Shown in pieces: positions 1 through 8,588 of a DNA stretch of 36,951 bases. The position numbers and the translations under genes are program-made. The stretch covers positions 1-36,951 of the forward strand of contig NZ_AUID01000024.1 in NCBI RefSeq assembly GCF_000423525.1, in the 5' to 3' direction. Positions within the stretch are counted from its first letter, which is position 1. Every line of letters starts with the position of its first letter. Below the pieces are notes generated by a model that saw only the letters and a program-made list of their open reading frames with translations, did not search any database and was not told where the DNA came from. This DNA is from Proteocatella sphenisci DSM 23131. Its GTDB lineage: Bacteria; Bacillota; Clostridia; Peptostreptococcales; Filifactoraceae.

Positions 1-170
1 ATTCCTTCATAGCTTCCAATCCCTACTATAATGCCATTGCATATAGCTATATCACAAATTTCGATTTTATTGGTGAATACGTTTATCACTTGCCCATTTT
101 TGAGTACGAGATCTGACTTTTTTTTGCCTGCCGCCGCAGCCGTCATTTTGATGTATTCTTTTGTAGTCAT
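1..170 (-). CDS. ade: adenine deaminase, N-terminal part only (runs off left edge)
   Basis: Only the first 56 codons are in the window. Reading leftward from the ATG at 168-170, the peptide begins MTTKEYIKMTAAAAGKKKSD and continues with the segment DLVLKNGQVINVFTNKIE, then AICNGIIVGIG. This matches the opening beta-sandwich of amidohydrolase-fold adenine deaminases, which convert adenine to hypoxanthine and ammonia in purine salvage. The metal-binding histidines lie further on and cannot be seen. A good ribosome binding site (AAGGAG) precedes the ATG. The gene is divergent from the 5S rRNA gene. Another amidohydrolase with the same N-terminal domain remains possible, but the phrase pattern is strongly adenine-deaminase-like. 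Adenine is also the base released with methylthioribose or deoxyribose by MTA/5'-deoxyadenosine nucleosidase, but no direct link to the downstream operon is visible. Confidence 0.75.
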   Translation of the reverse strand, partial: MTTKEYIKMTAAAAGKKKSDLVLKNGQVINVFTNKIEICDIAICNGIIVGIGSYEG

Positions 171-201
171 AAATCTGCTCCTTATTTTAATGAAAAAGGT
201 A

Positions 202-230
202 TTGAAATAGTAATTAATATATGGTATACT
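202..230 (+). promoter_or_regulatory. sigma-A promoter of the 5S rRNA gene
   Basis: A -35 box TTGAAA (202-207) and a -10 box TATACT (225-230) are separated by 17 bases. Transcription would start about 7 bases downstream, just before the 5S sequence, so this 5S gene can be transcribed independently of 16S and 23S. Confidence 0.75.
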
Positions 231-240
231 ATGAAAGTAA

Positions 241-356
<116 letters not shown>

Positions 357-361
357 TGCAG

Positions 362-391
362 AACACCTGAGCGCTTGCCAGGTGTTTTTTT
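362..391 (+). terminator. Rho-independent terminator of the 5S rRNA gene
   Basis: An 8-bp stem, AACACCTG pairing with CAGGTGTT, around a 9-base loop, runs into a T-tract. It sits a few bases after the 5S 3' end. Confidence 0.88.
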
Positions 392-418
392 ATGTCCATA
401 AACCTGGCTAAATACATA

Positions 419-967
419 TTACTGCTTTTCAGTTGCAAGTTCTTCTATAGTTTTTCCATCAATGTACATACCAGATACTACACCGCTTCCCTGCCAGATT
501 CTGATGCTTATATATGCATCTTCAATATTTTCTCTGAGAACATCTTCGGCATTTTGAGAAATATCTTCAGCGAGAAAATAGCTGTCAAAAGGGGATGCAT
601 AAAAATATGATCCGTCATTAGAATAATTATGCATTAAAGTCTTAATGTATGGAAGGTCTTGAGGTTTATCAAGATAAGCTTTGTCAAGAACATAAAAATT
701 ATCTTTGTCCTTAGTTAGACTTATATAACATACACGAGTTTGTGAATTGCCTATGTCTTCTGAAGTTTTCACCCCGGATGTATCCATTGTAAACATGATG
801 TACTTTCCGCGCACGGGATCATAGGGATCATATCCCTGTATTTTGATATTATAGGAATCACCAAGTCTTAGCGCCATTTCAGATTTAAGACCTGTCAGTA
901 CAATGGCGAAAAGAGCAACTATAGTGAATATGAGTAGAAGAGTAAGTTTATTTTTCTTATTTAACAT
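419..967 (-). CDS. GDYXXLXY-domain protein
   Basis: This protein of about 182 residues has one N-terminal membrane segment (roughly residues 7-28, rich in L, I, F and V). It then has the signature GDSYNIKIQGYDPYDPVRGK, in which a bound or extracellular domain carries the G-D-Y/S-x-x-L/I-x-Y and D-P-x-R-G-x-Y pattern of the GDYXXLXY family. The function of the family is unknown; members are commonly encoded beside DUF2157 or DUF4401 membrane proteins, as here. I place the start at the ATG at 965-967, preceded by GAGGGGTG, rather than at the longer upstream reading. The start overlaps the end of the DUF2157 gene by 11 bases, which indicates translational coupling in a two-gene operon. Confidence 0.8.
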   Translation of the reverse strand: MLNKKNKLTLLLIFTIVALFAIVLTGLKSEMALRLGDSYNIKIQGYDPYDPVRGKYIMFTMDTSGVKTSEDIGNSQTRVCYISLTKDKDNFYVLDKAYLDKPQDLPYIKTLMHNYSNDGSYFYASPFDSYFLAEDISQNAEDVLRENIEDAYISIRIWQGSGVVSGMYIDGKTIEELATEKQ

Positions 968-2258
968 TTGTGACACCCCTCTTCTTTTTGTTAAATACAA
1001 AGTTAAAGATTAGAAAAGCAAGGCCAAGCAATATAAAGAGTATACCCCTTGCAAGGAAGCTTATATCTATATCAAAGAACCATTTGGATATTATAGCAAG
1101 TATAAGGAGAAGTCCCATATTAGCTCTTGCTATACTGGCATCACTTCTTAGAAGAAGTCTTGAGCCGGTTACAAAAATAGCTATAGCTACTACAAAAAAG
1201 ACCAGGTTGAAAGACCAGACTACAGTATTTTCAATTGATACCGAGTACTTTAAAGTGCTATATATTATTGCGACAAAAGGGATTACCAGAAAAGCTGCAT
1301 ATTTGATAACATCTTTGTTCCTGCTTTTTAAATTCATATAAAACAGGGCCATTGAACCCAGGGACATAGCCTGAATAATAAGGAATGACTCCCTGTCAAA
1401 ACTCCCTGCAAAATCATACCTCCACCTGAACTGGAATGTAGATATAAAAAAGATAACAAATACCAGAACCATGGCACAAGCATAGGGTAAAGAAAAACGC
1501 TCTGATCTAAAAGCAAAAATGCTTATTATAATGAGGCCGTACACAAGCAGATTTTCCATAAAATATGAACTTTGGTTGGTAGTTGCAATAAGGCATATAA
1601 ATCCATAAAGTACAGCAAATGTATTGACCCATGAGCTTTCAAACTTTCTTTTTTCTTTTTGCATAAGAAAAATATAAGGATATATAAGAAGAATCATAGC
1701 TAGAGCTTTTAGAAGACCTATATACATATACTCCACTGGAGAAGCTGTTACAAATATTGAGCTCAAAAACATATAAACTATGGCAGCTATTGAAGAATCA
1801 ATAATATACACAAAGGGTAAGGAAAGGAGTGCAGAAATGAGAAATATACTCTGCGCCGGAGCGACGCTGTGATAGGTCTGCCCTATCAAACCAAGTCCTG
1901 CGACTATAGAAATGGGTATAAATACGCCCACAGCCTCATGCATCCATTTTTCTTTTTCCTTGTATATTATAAAGAATGCAGCAAGAGCCCCCACTGTAAA
2001 AGGTATTACTGAAATTATGAGTCTGACAGGTCTTGAGAATTCAGACCAGTTTTTTGCAAGCAGAAGAATGATGCCCAGCCCTACAAGAGCACTTCCTATT
2101 ACAGCAAGGACCACGGGGAGTATCTCACTTTTTGAAGAAGGCATATCTTCATATACATTTTCTATCGATAGCCTTTGATCATCAGATATAATATTTTTTT
2201 CAACCCATATATCCATCTGTGACCCCAGCCATTTTAAATATTTATTTGAATTATCCAT
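957..2258 (-). CDS. DUF2157 domain polytopic membrane protein
   Basis: This is a protein of about 433 residues. A short soluble N-terminal part (about 1-55, with SDDQRLSIENVYED) fits the DUF2157 start, and about twelve hydrophobic segments follow to the C-terminus. The first of these, PVVLAVIGSALVGLGIILLL, is followed by AKNW, typical of this family. The biochemical function is unknown. The chosen ATG at 2256-2258 has a strong AAGGAG site; the longer reading from 2288 would place that site inside the gene. It is the first gene of a minus-strand pair with the GDYXXLXY gene and is divergent from the DUF2177 gene. The 164 bases between the divergent starts are very AT-rich and should hold both promoters. 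Confidence 0.82.
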   Translation of the reverse strand: MDNSNKYLKWLGSQMDIWVEKNIISDDQRLSIENVYEDMPSSKSEILPVVLAVIGSALVGLGIILLLAKNWSEFSRPVRLIISVIPFTVGALAAFFIIYKEKEKWMHEAVGVFIPISIVAGLGLIGQTYHSVAPAQSIFLISALLSLPFVYIIDSSIAAIVYMFLSSIFVTASPVEYMYIGLLKALAMILLIYPYIFLMQKEKRKFESSWVNTFAVLYGFICLIATTNQSSYFMENLLVYGLIIISIFAFRSERFSLPYACAMVLVFVIFFISTFQFRWRYDFAGSFDRESFLIIQAMSLGSMALFYMNLKSRNKDVIKYAAFLVIPFVAIIYSTLKYSVSIENTVVWSFNLVFFVVAIAIFVTGSRLLLRSDASIARANMGLLLILAIISKWFFDIDISFLARGILFILLGLAFLIFNFVFNKKKRGVTNVK

Positions 2259-2422
2259 AAAGAAATCTCCTTCATATTTTATTGTCATATTATATATATA
2301 CCACTAATTTTAAATAAAATAGTAAAAACAGAAATTTTTTTCTATACATGGGTAAATATATATTAATAAGCTAATGTCTTAAGTTTGATGGAATTAATTT
2401 TAATAAATATAAGGAGGACTAT

Positions 2423-2824
2423 ATGGCTGTCTGGATAAAGATGTATACAGTATCTATAGCAGTATTTTTGTGTATAGACGCAATCTGGCTTGGATTTATT
2501 GCAAAGGGAATTTATTCAAAGTATTTGGGTTATATAATGGCAAAAAACATTGTATGGTGGGCAGCAGGAGTTTTTTATATGATATTTGTAGGGGGACTTT
2601 TGTTTTTTGTAATAGAGCCATCGGTCAAAAATCAGAGCATCAGGTATGCTATATTTGCCGGAGCATTTTTTGGATTTATTGCATATGCGACCTATGATCT
2701 TACAAATTTGGCGACACTAGAGGGATGGCCAATTTTTATTACGGTTATTGATCTTGTCTGGGGAGCTTTTCTGGCAGCATCTACTTCGGCAATAAGCTAT
2801 ATTATTATAAATAAATTCATTTAA
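2423..2824 (+). CDS. DUF2177 family membrane protein
   Basis: The protein has 133 residues and four predicted membrane helices. The N-terminal helix contains C-I-D-A-I-W-L-G, and the third region reads AYATYDLTNLATLEGWP, both of which I recognise as DUF2177 hallmarks. The function of the family is unknown; members are small integral membrane proteins. The ATG is preceded by AAGGAGGAC, a near-ideal ribosome binding site. The gene is followed after 25 bases by the DAK2-DegV gene in the same direction, so the two are probably co-transcribed, though this need not imply a shared function. Confidence 0.85.
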   Translation: MAVWIKMYTVSIAVFLCIDAIWLGFIAKGIYSKYLGYIMAKNIVWWAAGVFYMIFVGGLLFFVIEPSVKNQSIRYAIFAGAFFGFIAYATYDLTNLATLEGWPIFITVIDLVWGAFLAASTSAISYIIINKFI

Positions 2825-2849
2825 GCCTGTAAATTCAAGGGAGGTAATT

Positions 2850-4655
2850 ATGGGAACGGAATTCATAAATGGGACAGATTTTTACAGACTTTTTGTTTCG
2901 GGTGCAGATTTGGTGATAAAAAATAAAGAAAAACTAAATCGGATAAATGTATTTCCAGTAGCAGATGGAGACACAGGAAGCAATCTGGAAGCCACCCTGA
3001 AGAGCGCAATAGAATTTGCAGTAGTAGACAAATCTTTTTCTCAGACCACGCTTTCTATGGCAGAGGCCATAATTTCTGGAGCAAGAGGGAATTCTGGAAT
3101 AATATTTGCTCAGTATATAATGGGGCTTGCCGAGGAATCAGGAGAAAGAGAAAGCCTTCATGTGAATGATTTTATAAATATAAATATATTGTCTTCCAAA
3201 AAACTTTATAAGGCTGTTTCCAGGCCTGTTGAAGGAACTATACTCACTGTCATAAGAGCCTGGAGTGAATATCTGGAAAACAACAGAGAAGAATTTGAGA
3301 CTTTTGAAGATATGTTTGAACAATCAATGGAAGCTGCCTACTGCGCTCTTAGAAACACCACGAGTCAGCTTGAGATTCTCAGAAAACATAATCTGGTAGA
3401 TTCAGGTGGAAGTGGATTTGTATATTTTCTCGAAGGCATAAAAAACTCCCTCCACATAAAAAAGAGTGGGGATACTCAAGGTCTTGAAAACGAAAATTTA
3501 AAATCACAGATGGAAAACATAATCAGCGATTTTCCAAAAACACTTGATGACCATAGCAATACAGGGAAATACAGATATTGCTGCGAATGCCTTATAACAG
3601 GTTCGGGTTCTGGAGCTGAAGAAATTAGCACTGCACTTGATAAATATGGGGACAGTATAATATGCATAGAGCATGCCGGCGTATTTCATATACATGTTCA
3701 CAGCAATACTCCAGGAGATGTATTTGAGGTAATGTCAGGATTTGGAGCTATAAAAAGACCTAAAATTGATGACATGATGGTTGGCAAAAGGTTTGAAGAT
3801 AAAAAGCAGACCATAGCCCTGGTTACAGATTCCATAGCAGACATACCAGATGAACTAGTTGAAAAGCATGATATTTATATAATACCGCTAAATATTCAAT
3901 CTGGAGAGTCGACATATATAGACAGGATTGGAATAAGCAGACAAAAAATCTACAAAGATATGAATAAAAAAGAGTTTTATCCAAGCACCAGCATGCCAAA
4001 TGATATACAGGTCATGGAAAAACTCGAACTTCTCAGCCATCACTATGAATCTATCATTGCAATAAGTGTATCTTCAAGGCTAAGCGGGGTATATGATACA
4101 TTCCACAGGGCGGCAAGCAAACTCGAAGAAAAAGGGGTCAGAATAAAGATAATAGACAGCAGACTTAATTCGGCGGCTCAGGGATTAATGGTCCTAAAGA
4201 CCGCACAGCTGATTGAAGAAGGTAAAGATTTTGACACTGTAGTTGACATGGCAAGGTCTATAGCAGAAAAAACAGAGATATATGTAGCGCTGAATACTTT
4301 GAAAAATGTAAGCAGGAGCGGAAGAGTTTCAAAAAAAATAGCTTCTGCAGGAGCAGCCATAGGTCTCAAGGCCGTGATTTCTCTTGACAGTGAAGGTTCA
4401 GGAACTGTGCCATTTGTATCTCTTAGCAGGAAATCTTTGCTTGAGAAAATATACACTATGGTCCGCACTAAAATGAAAGAAGATGAGATATCAGAATACG
4501 CAATATCATATTCAGGAGACTATAAAAAAGCAGCAGGTTTTGTAGAAAATATAGAGCAGATAACAGGGAAACCGCCGGTTTATATATGTGAAATTTCTTC
4601 AGTAACTGCCCTACATGTTGGAGAAGGAGCAGTTGCGGTTTCAGTAATAGGATAA
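2850..4655 (+). CDS. DAK2-DegV fusion, likely fatty-acid kinase plus fatty-acid-binding subunit
   Basis: The 601 residues divide into three parts. Residues 1 to about 205 are a DhaL/DAK2 ATP-binding domain: NVFPVADGDTGSN at about 33-45 holds the Mg-ATP aspartates (D39, D41), followed by GARGNSGIIFAQY and VDSGGSGF. Residues of about 220-315 resemble the middle part of FakA. Residues from about 320 to the end are a DegV/FakB domain (LVTDSIADIP, then YPSTSMPND, then SVSSRLSGVYDT), the fold that binds a fatty acid in its pocket. In Firmicutes FakA phosphorylates a fatty acid held by FakB so that exogenous lipid enters phospholipid synthesis. Here kinase and carrier are apparently on one chain, with the usual C-terminal domain of FakA replaced by FakB. 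The fatty-acid specificity is inferred. Confidence 0.8.
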   Translation: MGTEFINGTDFYRLFVSGADLVIKNKEKLNRINVFPVADGDTGSNLEATLKSAIEFAVVDKSFSQTTLSMAEAIISGARGNSGIIFAQYIMGLAEESGERESLHVNDFININILSSKKLYKAVSRPVEGTILTVIRAWSEYLENNREEFETFEDMFEQSMEAAYCALRNTTSQLEILRKHNLVDSGGSGFVYFLEGIKNSLHIKKSGDTQGLENENLKSQMENIISDFPKTLDDHSNTGKYRYCCECLITGSGSGAEEISTALDKYGDSIICIEHAGVFHIHVHSNTPGDVFEVMSGFGAIKRPKIDDMMVGKRFEDKKQTIALVTDSIADIPDELVEKHDIYIIPLNIQSGESTYIDRIGISRQKIYKDMNKKEFYPSTSMPNDIQVMEKLELLSHHYESIIAISVSSRLSGVYDTFHRAASKLEEKGVRIKIIDSRLNSAAQGLMVLKTAQLIEEGKDFDTVVDMARSIAEKTEIYVALNTLKNVSRSGRVSKKIASAGAAIGLKAVISLDSEGSGTVPFVSLSRKSLLEKIYTMVRTKMKEDEISEYAISYSGDYKKAAGFVENIEQITGKPPVYICEISSVTALHVGEGAVAVSVIG

Positions 4656-4669
4656 GAGGGGGAAAACAA

Positions 4670-5458
4670 ATGAGTATGTATATAATACAACAGACTGTAA
4701 TACTGGTAGCACTTTATTTTTTTATTTTCTTCATAGTCGGAACTATAATTAAAAACAACTCCATAGTAGACATTGGCTGGGGCCTGGGATTTGTTATAAT
4801 AGCCTGGTTTACACTTTTTTTGAGCAATAGTTTTTTTCTGCCCAATATAATAATAACAATTGCAGTAACTATATGGGGCTTAAGACTATTTACGCATATA
4901 CTCAAGAGAAACAGAGGAAAGGGAGAGGATTTCAGGTACGCAGCATGGAGAAAGCAGTGGGGAAGATGGGTCATTCCAAGAGCATTTTTTCAGGTTTATA
5001 TGCTTCAAGGCATATTTATGCTGACAGTGGCAAGCCCGTTTATAATACTCAACAGCATGCAGTGGTCTGAATTCACATGGATAACAGCAGCAGGAGCCCT
5101 GCTTTGGATAATAGGATTTTTCTTTGAAAGTGTGGGAGATTACCAGCTTGAGCAATTCAAAAAAAATCCGAAAAACAAAGGGACAATACTAAGAACAGGC
5201 CTGTGGAAATATACAAGGCATCCAAATTATTTTGGAGAATCTGCAATGTGGTGGGGCATAGGACTTGCAGCCTTTGGATCGGGAGCAGGAATAATATCTT
5301 TCATAAGCCCCTTTGTCATAACCTTTCTTCTGCTTTTTGTATCAGGAGTACCTATGCTCGAAAAGAGCTTTGAAAAAAGACCAGGATACAAGTCTTACAA
5401 GGAAGTAACCTCAGTATTTATACCGCTTCCTCCTAAAAAAAGAAAGTATGATATATGA
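4670..5458 (+). CDS. DUF1295 family membrane protein
   Basis: The protein has 262 residues and about six to seven membrane helices. The C-terminal half contains TRHPNYFGE followed by WWGIGL, the hallmark of the DUF1295/steroid-5-alpha-reductase/ICMT-like membrane enzymes, where such H-P-N-Y motifs contact the cofactor. An intact W-R-K-Q-W-G segment lies between helices 3 and 4. The family may act in lipid or sterol-like reduction or methylation, but the substrate is unknown. It begins 14 bases after the DAK2-DegV gene with a GAGGGGG ribosome binding site, so both may belong to a membrane-lipid unit. No terminator is obvious after it. Confidence 0.8.
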   Translation: MSMYIIQQTVILVALYFFIFFIVGTIIKNNSIVDIGWGLGFVIIAWFTLFLSNSFFLPNIIITIAVTIWGLRLFTHILKRNRGKGEDFRYAAWRKQWGRWVIPRAFFQVYMLQGIFMLTVASPFIILNSMQWSEFTWITAAGALLWIIGFFFESVGDYQLEQFKKNPKNKGTILRTGLWKYTRHPNYFGESAMWWGIGLAAFGSGAGIISFISPFVITFLLLFVSGVPMLEKSFEKRPGYKSYKEVTSVFIPLPPKKRKYDI

Positions 5459-5494
5459 CAAAGTTAAAAACTTGTATTTAAGAGAAAAATACTA

Positions 5495-5523
5495 CTGTTA
5501 TTAAAAAAAAATTGTAGTATAAT
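5495..5523 (+). promoter_or_regulatory. probable promoter of the activase operon
   Basis: TATAAT at 5518-5523 is a consensus -10 box. CTGTTA at 5495-5500, 17 bases upstream, is a weak -35. It lies about 90 bases before the activase start. Confidence 0.5.
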
Positions 5524-5553
5524 GTGTTATAAAGAAAATACTAAGTGTGAGTA

Positions 5554-5576
5554 GATACAGGCTTTTTGCCTGTATC
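5554..5576 (+). other. 9-bp hairpin in the activase 5' leader
   Basis: GATACAGGC and GCCTGTATC form a perfect 9-bp stem around TTTTT. The downstream stretch is only TTTG, so this is not a convincing terminator. It may be a leader structure for stability or regulation. It lies between the proposed promoter and the activase ribosome binding site. Confidence 0.55.
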
Positions 5577-5612
5577 TTTGACGGCTGAGAAAGAAGCAGA
5601 TAGGGAATCATC

Positions 5613-8576
5613 ATGGAGATTTTATTAGGCATAGACATAGGATCTACAACTGTAAAGATTGTATTGCTCCAGGGAACGGATATTCTTTACAAAAAATATG
5701 ACAGGCATTATTCAAAAGTAAGAGAAAAAACTTCTGAAATGATACTTGAGATGGCGGGATGTAATAATTTAAAAAACGTATTGAATGAGAGTAGAATAAA
5801 AGTATCGGTAACAGGATCAGCGGGACTTGGGCTGGCAAAAGCCAGTGGGCTTGATTTTGTGCAAGAAGTTTTTGCCACCAGGCATGCGGTTGGAGTCCTT
5901 GTTCCAAAGGCGGATGTTGTTATAGAGCTTGGGGGAGAAGACGCCAAAATAATATTTCTTACTGGGATAATGGAAGAAAGGATGAACGGGACCTGTGCAG
6001 GCGGGACAGGTGCTTTTATAGATCAGATGTCAGTACTTCTAAATGTTACAGGAGAAGAACTGGACATTCTTTCAGAGAAATCTGAGATAATATACTCTAT
6101 AGCTTCAAGATGCGGAGTTTTTGCAAAGACTGATATTCAGACCATTTTAAATCAGGGAGCCAGAAAAGAAGATATTGCAATGAGTATATTTCAGGCAGTG
6201 GTGGATCAGACCCTTTCAGGACTGGCTCAGGGTAGAGACATAGAAGGTGACGTGCTTTTTCTTGGAGGCCCGCTCCACTTTTATAAAGGACTTCAGAAAA
6301 GATTTATTGAGACCCTTGGACTTAGACCAGAGCATGCGCACTTTCCAGAAATAGGTCCATATGCAATAGCAGCAGGAGCAGCTTATCACAGCAGAAAAAA
6401 TAAGGCGCTTTACAGTTTTGAAGAAATAATTGATAAAACATCAAGAACAAGGGAGATAGCAAACAATACAAAACACCTTCCCAGACTCTTTAATGACATG
6501 GACCAGTACCGTGAATTCGTAGAAAGGCACAGTCGAGATACAGTAGAATCGGCAGAGGCCATATTTTACAAAGGAAAGGCTTACCTTGGAATTGACTGTG
6601 GAAGCACGACTACGAAAATAGTTTTAATAAGCGAAGACAACAGGATTCTTTATCAGTATTACAGCTCTAATAAAGGAAATCCAGTTCAGATAGTAAGGCA
6701 TCAGCTTGAAGAGATATATGATCTTTGTGAAGACCGCATAACCATAGAGAGTTCAGGTGTTACGGGATATGGAGAAGATCTTATAAAAAATGCCTTTGGA
6801 ATAAACTGGGGTATAGTTGAAACTGTAGCACATTACATCGCAGCAAAACATTTTTGTCCAGACGTAGACTTTATAATTGATATAGGCGGCCAGGACATGA
6901 AGTGCTTTAAGATAAAAGATGGACGCGTAGATAATATAATGCTAAATGAAGCCTGTTCATCAGGATGCGGTTCATTTGTAGAGACCTTTGCAAAATCCAT
7001 GGGTCACAGCGTCGAAGAATTCTGCACCATGGGAGTTGTTTCAAAGCAGCCTATAGATCTGGGTTCAAGATGCACAGTATTTATGAATTCATCAGTAAAA
7101 CAGGCGCAAAAAGAGGGTGCATCCATGGAAGACATATCTGCAGGCCTCTCAATAAGCGTAGTAAAGAATGCCCTCTACAAAGTTGTAAGAATAAACAGTG
7201 CAGATGAACTCGGAGAAAACATAGTAGTCCAGGGAGGCACCTTCCTAAATGATGCCATACTTAGGAGCTTTGAAAAAGAAATAGAAAGAAATGTAATAAG
7301 ACCTTCCATATCAGGACTCATGGGAGCTTTTGGAGTAGCCCTTTATTCAAAAGAAAGAGTAAACTCTGAGCGAGATGTAAAACTTATAAGCAGGAGTGAG
7401 CTCAAGACATTTGGACATAGCGTAAAAAATGCTAAATGCGGCCTGTGCACCAACAACTGCAATCTTAATATAAATATATTCGAAAATGGGGGAAGATACA
7501 TTTCAGGAAATCGCTGCGAAAAGCCACTTGGAAAAGCAATGAACAGAGAAATCCCGGACATGTATCAGCACAAGCTGGATAAACTAAGGAAACTCATAAA
7601 AAGTACACAAGAAAAGAACCAGCTCCAAAGAGACCAGGCCCCAAGAATAGGCATACCCCTTGTCCTTAACATGATAGAACAGTTGCCTGCGTGGAATGAA
7701 TTTTTCAGTTCACTGGGCTTTAAAGTGGTTATCTCAGATGTGTCCAGTAGAGAAATATACAGAAAAGGACAGCGTTCTATACCCTCAGATACAGTGTGTT
7801 ATCCGGCAAAGCTTGTTCATGGCCATATAGAAAACCTTATAGAAAAAGGCTGCGATGCAATATTTTATCCATGCATGACCTACAATATAGATGAAAACAA
7901 AGGAGACAACTGCTACAATTGCCCGGTAGTAGCTTATTATCCAGAGCTGGTTGAGGCCAACATAAAGAGCATTCAAAAAACAAGGCTGATAAAACCTTAT
8001 ATAGAATTAAACAACAAGGCAAAACTCAAGGCCCAGCTTTTCAAAGAGCTGAAAGCTTTTAAAGGAGTCAGCAGGCTTAAGATATCAAGAGCAATAGATT
8101 CAGCATTTTCAACCCAAAAGATATACGAAGAAGAAATTTATCAAGAGGGACTAAAATGTATAGAATACGCAGACAATAACAACCTGGTTATAGCGGTTGT
8201 GGCAGGAAGGCCATACCATATAGATCCTGAAATTAATCACGGGATAAACCAGCTCATAGCGTCATGTGAAATGGTAGTCATAACAGAAGATGTGGCAGCA
8301 AGGCTTGCAGAAGTTCCACAGGTAAACGTACTCAACCAGTGGACCTATCACTCAAGGATGTATGCCAGTGCAGCTTATGTAAAAAACAAAGGAAATGCTC
8401 AGATGATCCAGCTAGTTTCATTTGGATGCGGAATAGACTCCATAACATCTGATGAAATAAGGGCTATAGTAGAAGAAAACGGGAAAATATATACACAGCT
8501 GAAGATAGATGAGATTAACAATCTGGGAGCTGCAAGGATAAGGATAAGAAGTCTTAAAGCAGCAATTGACAGATAG
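5613..8576 (+). CDS. acyl-CoA dehydratase activase-like protein with two ATPase domains
   Basis: This 987-residue protein has two BadF/BcrA/HgdC-type ATPase domains. The first begins GIDIGSTTVK at about 6-15 and includes CAGGTGAFIDQMS. The second begins YLGIDCGSTTTK near 324 and includes EACSSGCGSFVE. A cysteine cluster C-G-L-C-T-N-N-C near 608-616 and a DUF2229-type C-terminal domain (SIPSDTVCYPAKLVHGH, FYPCMTYN) follow. Relatives of the ATPase domain are [4Fe-4S] activators that pump an electron into 2-hydroxyacyl-CoA dehydratases using ATP. The long form is common in anaerobes but its own target is poorly known. The coding region ends in TAG, and the next gene starts in the same frame only five codons later; together they equal the usual single chain of about 1400 residues. 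ATG has AGGGAATC upstream. Confidence 0.85.
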   Translation: MEILLGIDIGSTTVKIVLLQGTDILYKKYDRHYSKVREKTSEMILEMAGCNNLKNVLNESRIKVSVTGSAGLGLAKASGLDFVQEVFATRHAVGVLVPKADVVIELGGEDAKIIFLTGIMEERMNGTCAGGTGAFIDQMSVLLNVTGEELDILSEKSEIIYSIASRCGVFAKTDIQTILNQGARKEDIAMSIFQAVVDQTLSGLAQGRDIEGDVLFLGGPLHFYKGLQKRFIETLGLRPEHAHFPEIGPYAIAAGAAYHSRKNKALYSFEEIIDKTSRTREIANNTKHLPRLFNDMDQYREFVERHSRDTVESAEAIFYKGKAYLGIDCGSTTTKIVLISEDNRILYQYYSSNKGNPVQIVRHQLEEIYDLCEDRITIESSGVTGYGEDLIKNAFGINWGIVETVAHYIAAKHFCPDVDFIIDIGGQDMKCFKIKDGRVDNIMLNEACSSGCGSFVETFAKSMGHSVEEFCTMGVVSKQPIDLGSRCTVFMNSSVKQAQKEGASMEDISAGLSISVVKNALYKVVRINSADELGENIVVQGGTFLNDAILRSFEKEIERNVIRPSISGLMGAFGVALYSKERVNSERDVKLISRSELKTFGHSVKNAKCGLCTNNCNLNINIFENGGRYISGNRCEKPLGKAMNREIPDMYQHKLDKLRKLIKSTQEKNQLQRDQAPRIGIPLVLNMIEQLPAWNEFFSSLGFKVVISDVSSREIYRKGQRSIPSDTVCYPAKLVHGHIENLIEKGCDAIFYPCMTYNIDENKGDNCYNCPVVAYYPELVEANIKSIQKTRLIKPYIELNNKAKLKAQLFKELKAFKGVSRLKISRAIDSAFSTQKIYEEEIYQEGLKCIEYADNNNLVIAVVAGRPYHIDPEINHGINQLIASCEMVVITEDVAARLAEVPQVNVLNQWTYHSRMYASAAYVKNKGNAQMIQLVSFGCGIDSITSDEIRAIVEENGKIYTQLKIDEINNLGAARIRIRSLKAAIDR

Positions 8577-8588
8577 AGGGAGAGCAAC

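Noticed and set aside
5554-5576. Terminator between the DUF1295 gene and the activase gene
   Set aside because: The stem is good but is followed by TTTG and lies downstream of a consensus -10 box, so it is in the activase leader.
8574-8588. Frameshift sequencing error between the two activase genes
   Set aside because: Both genes are in the same frame, so no insertion or deletion is needed; the only barrier is a TAG stop, and the second gene has its own ribosome binding site.
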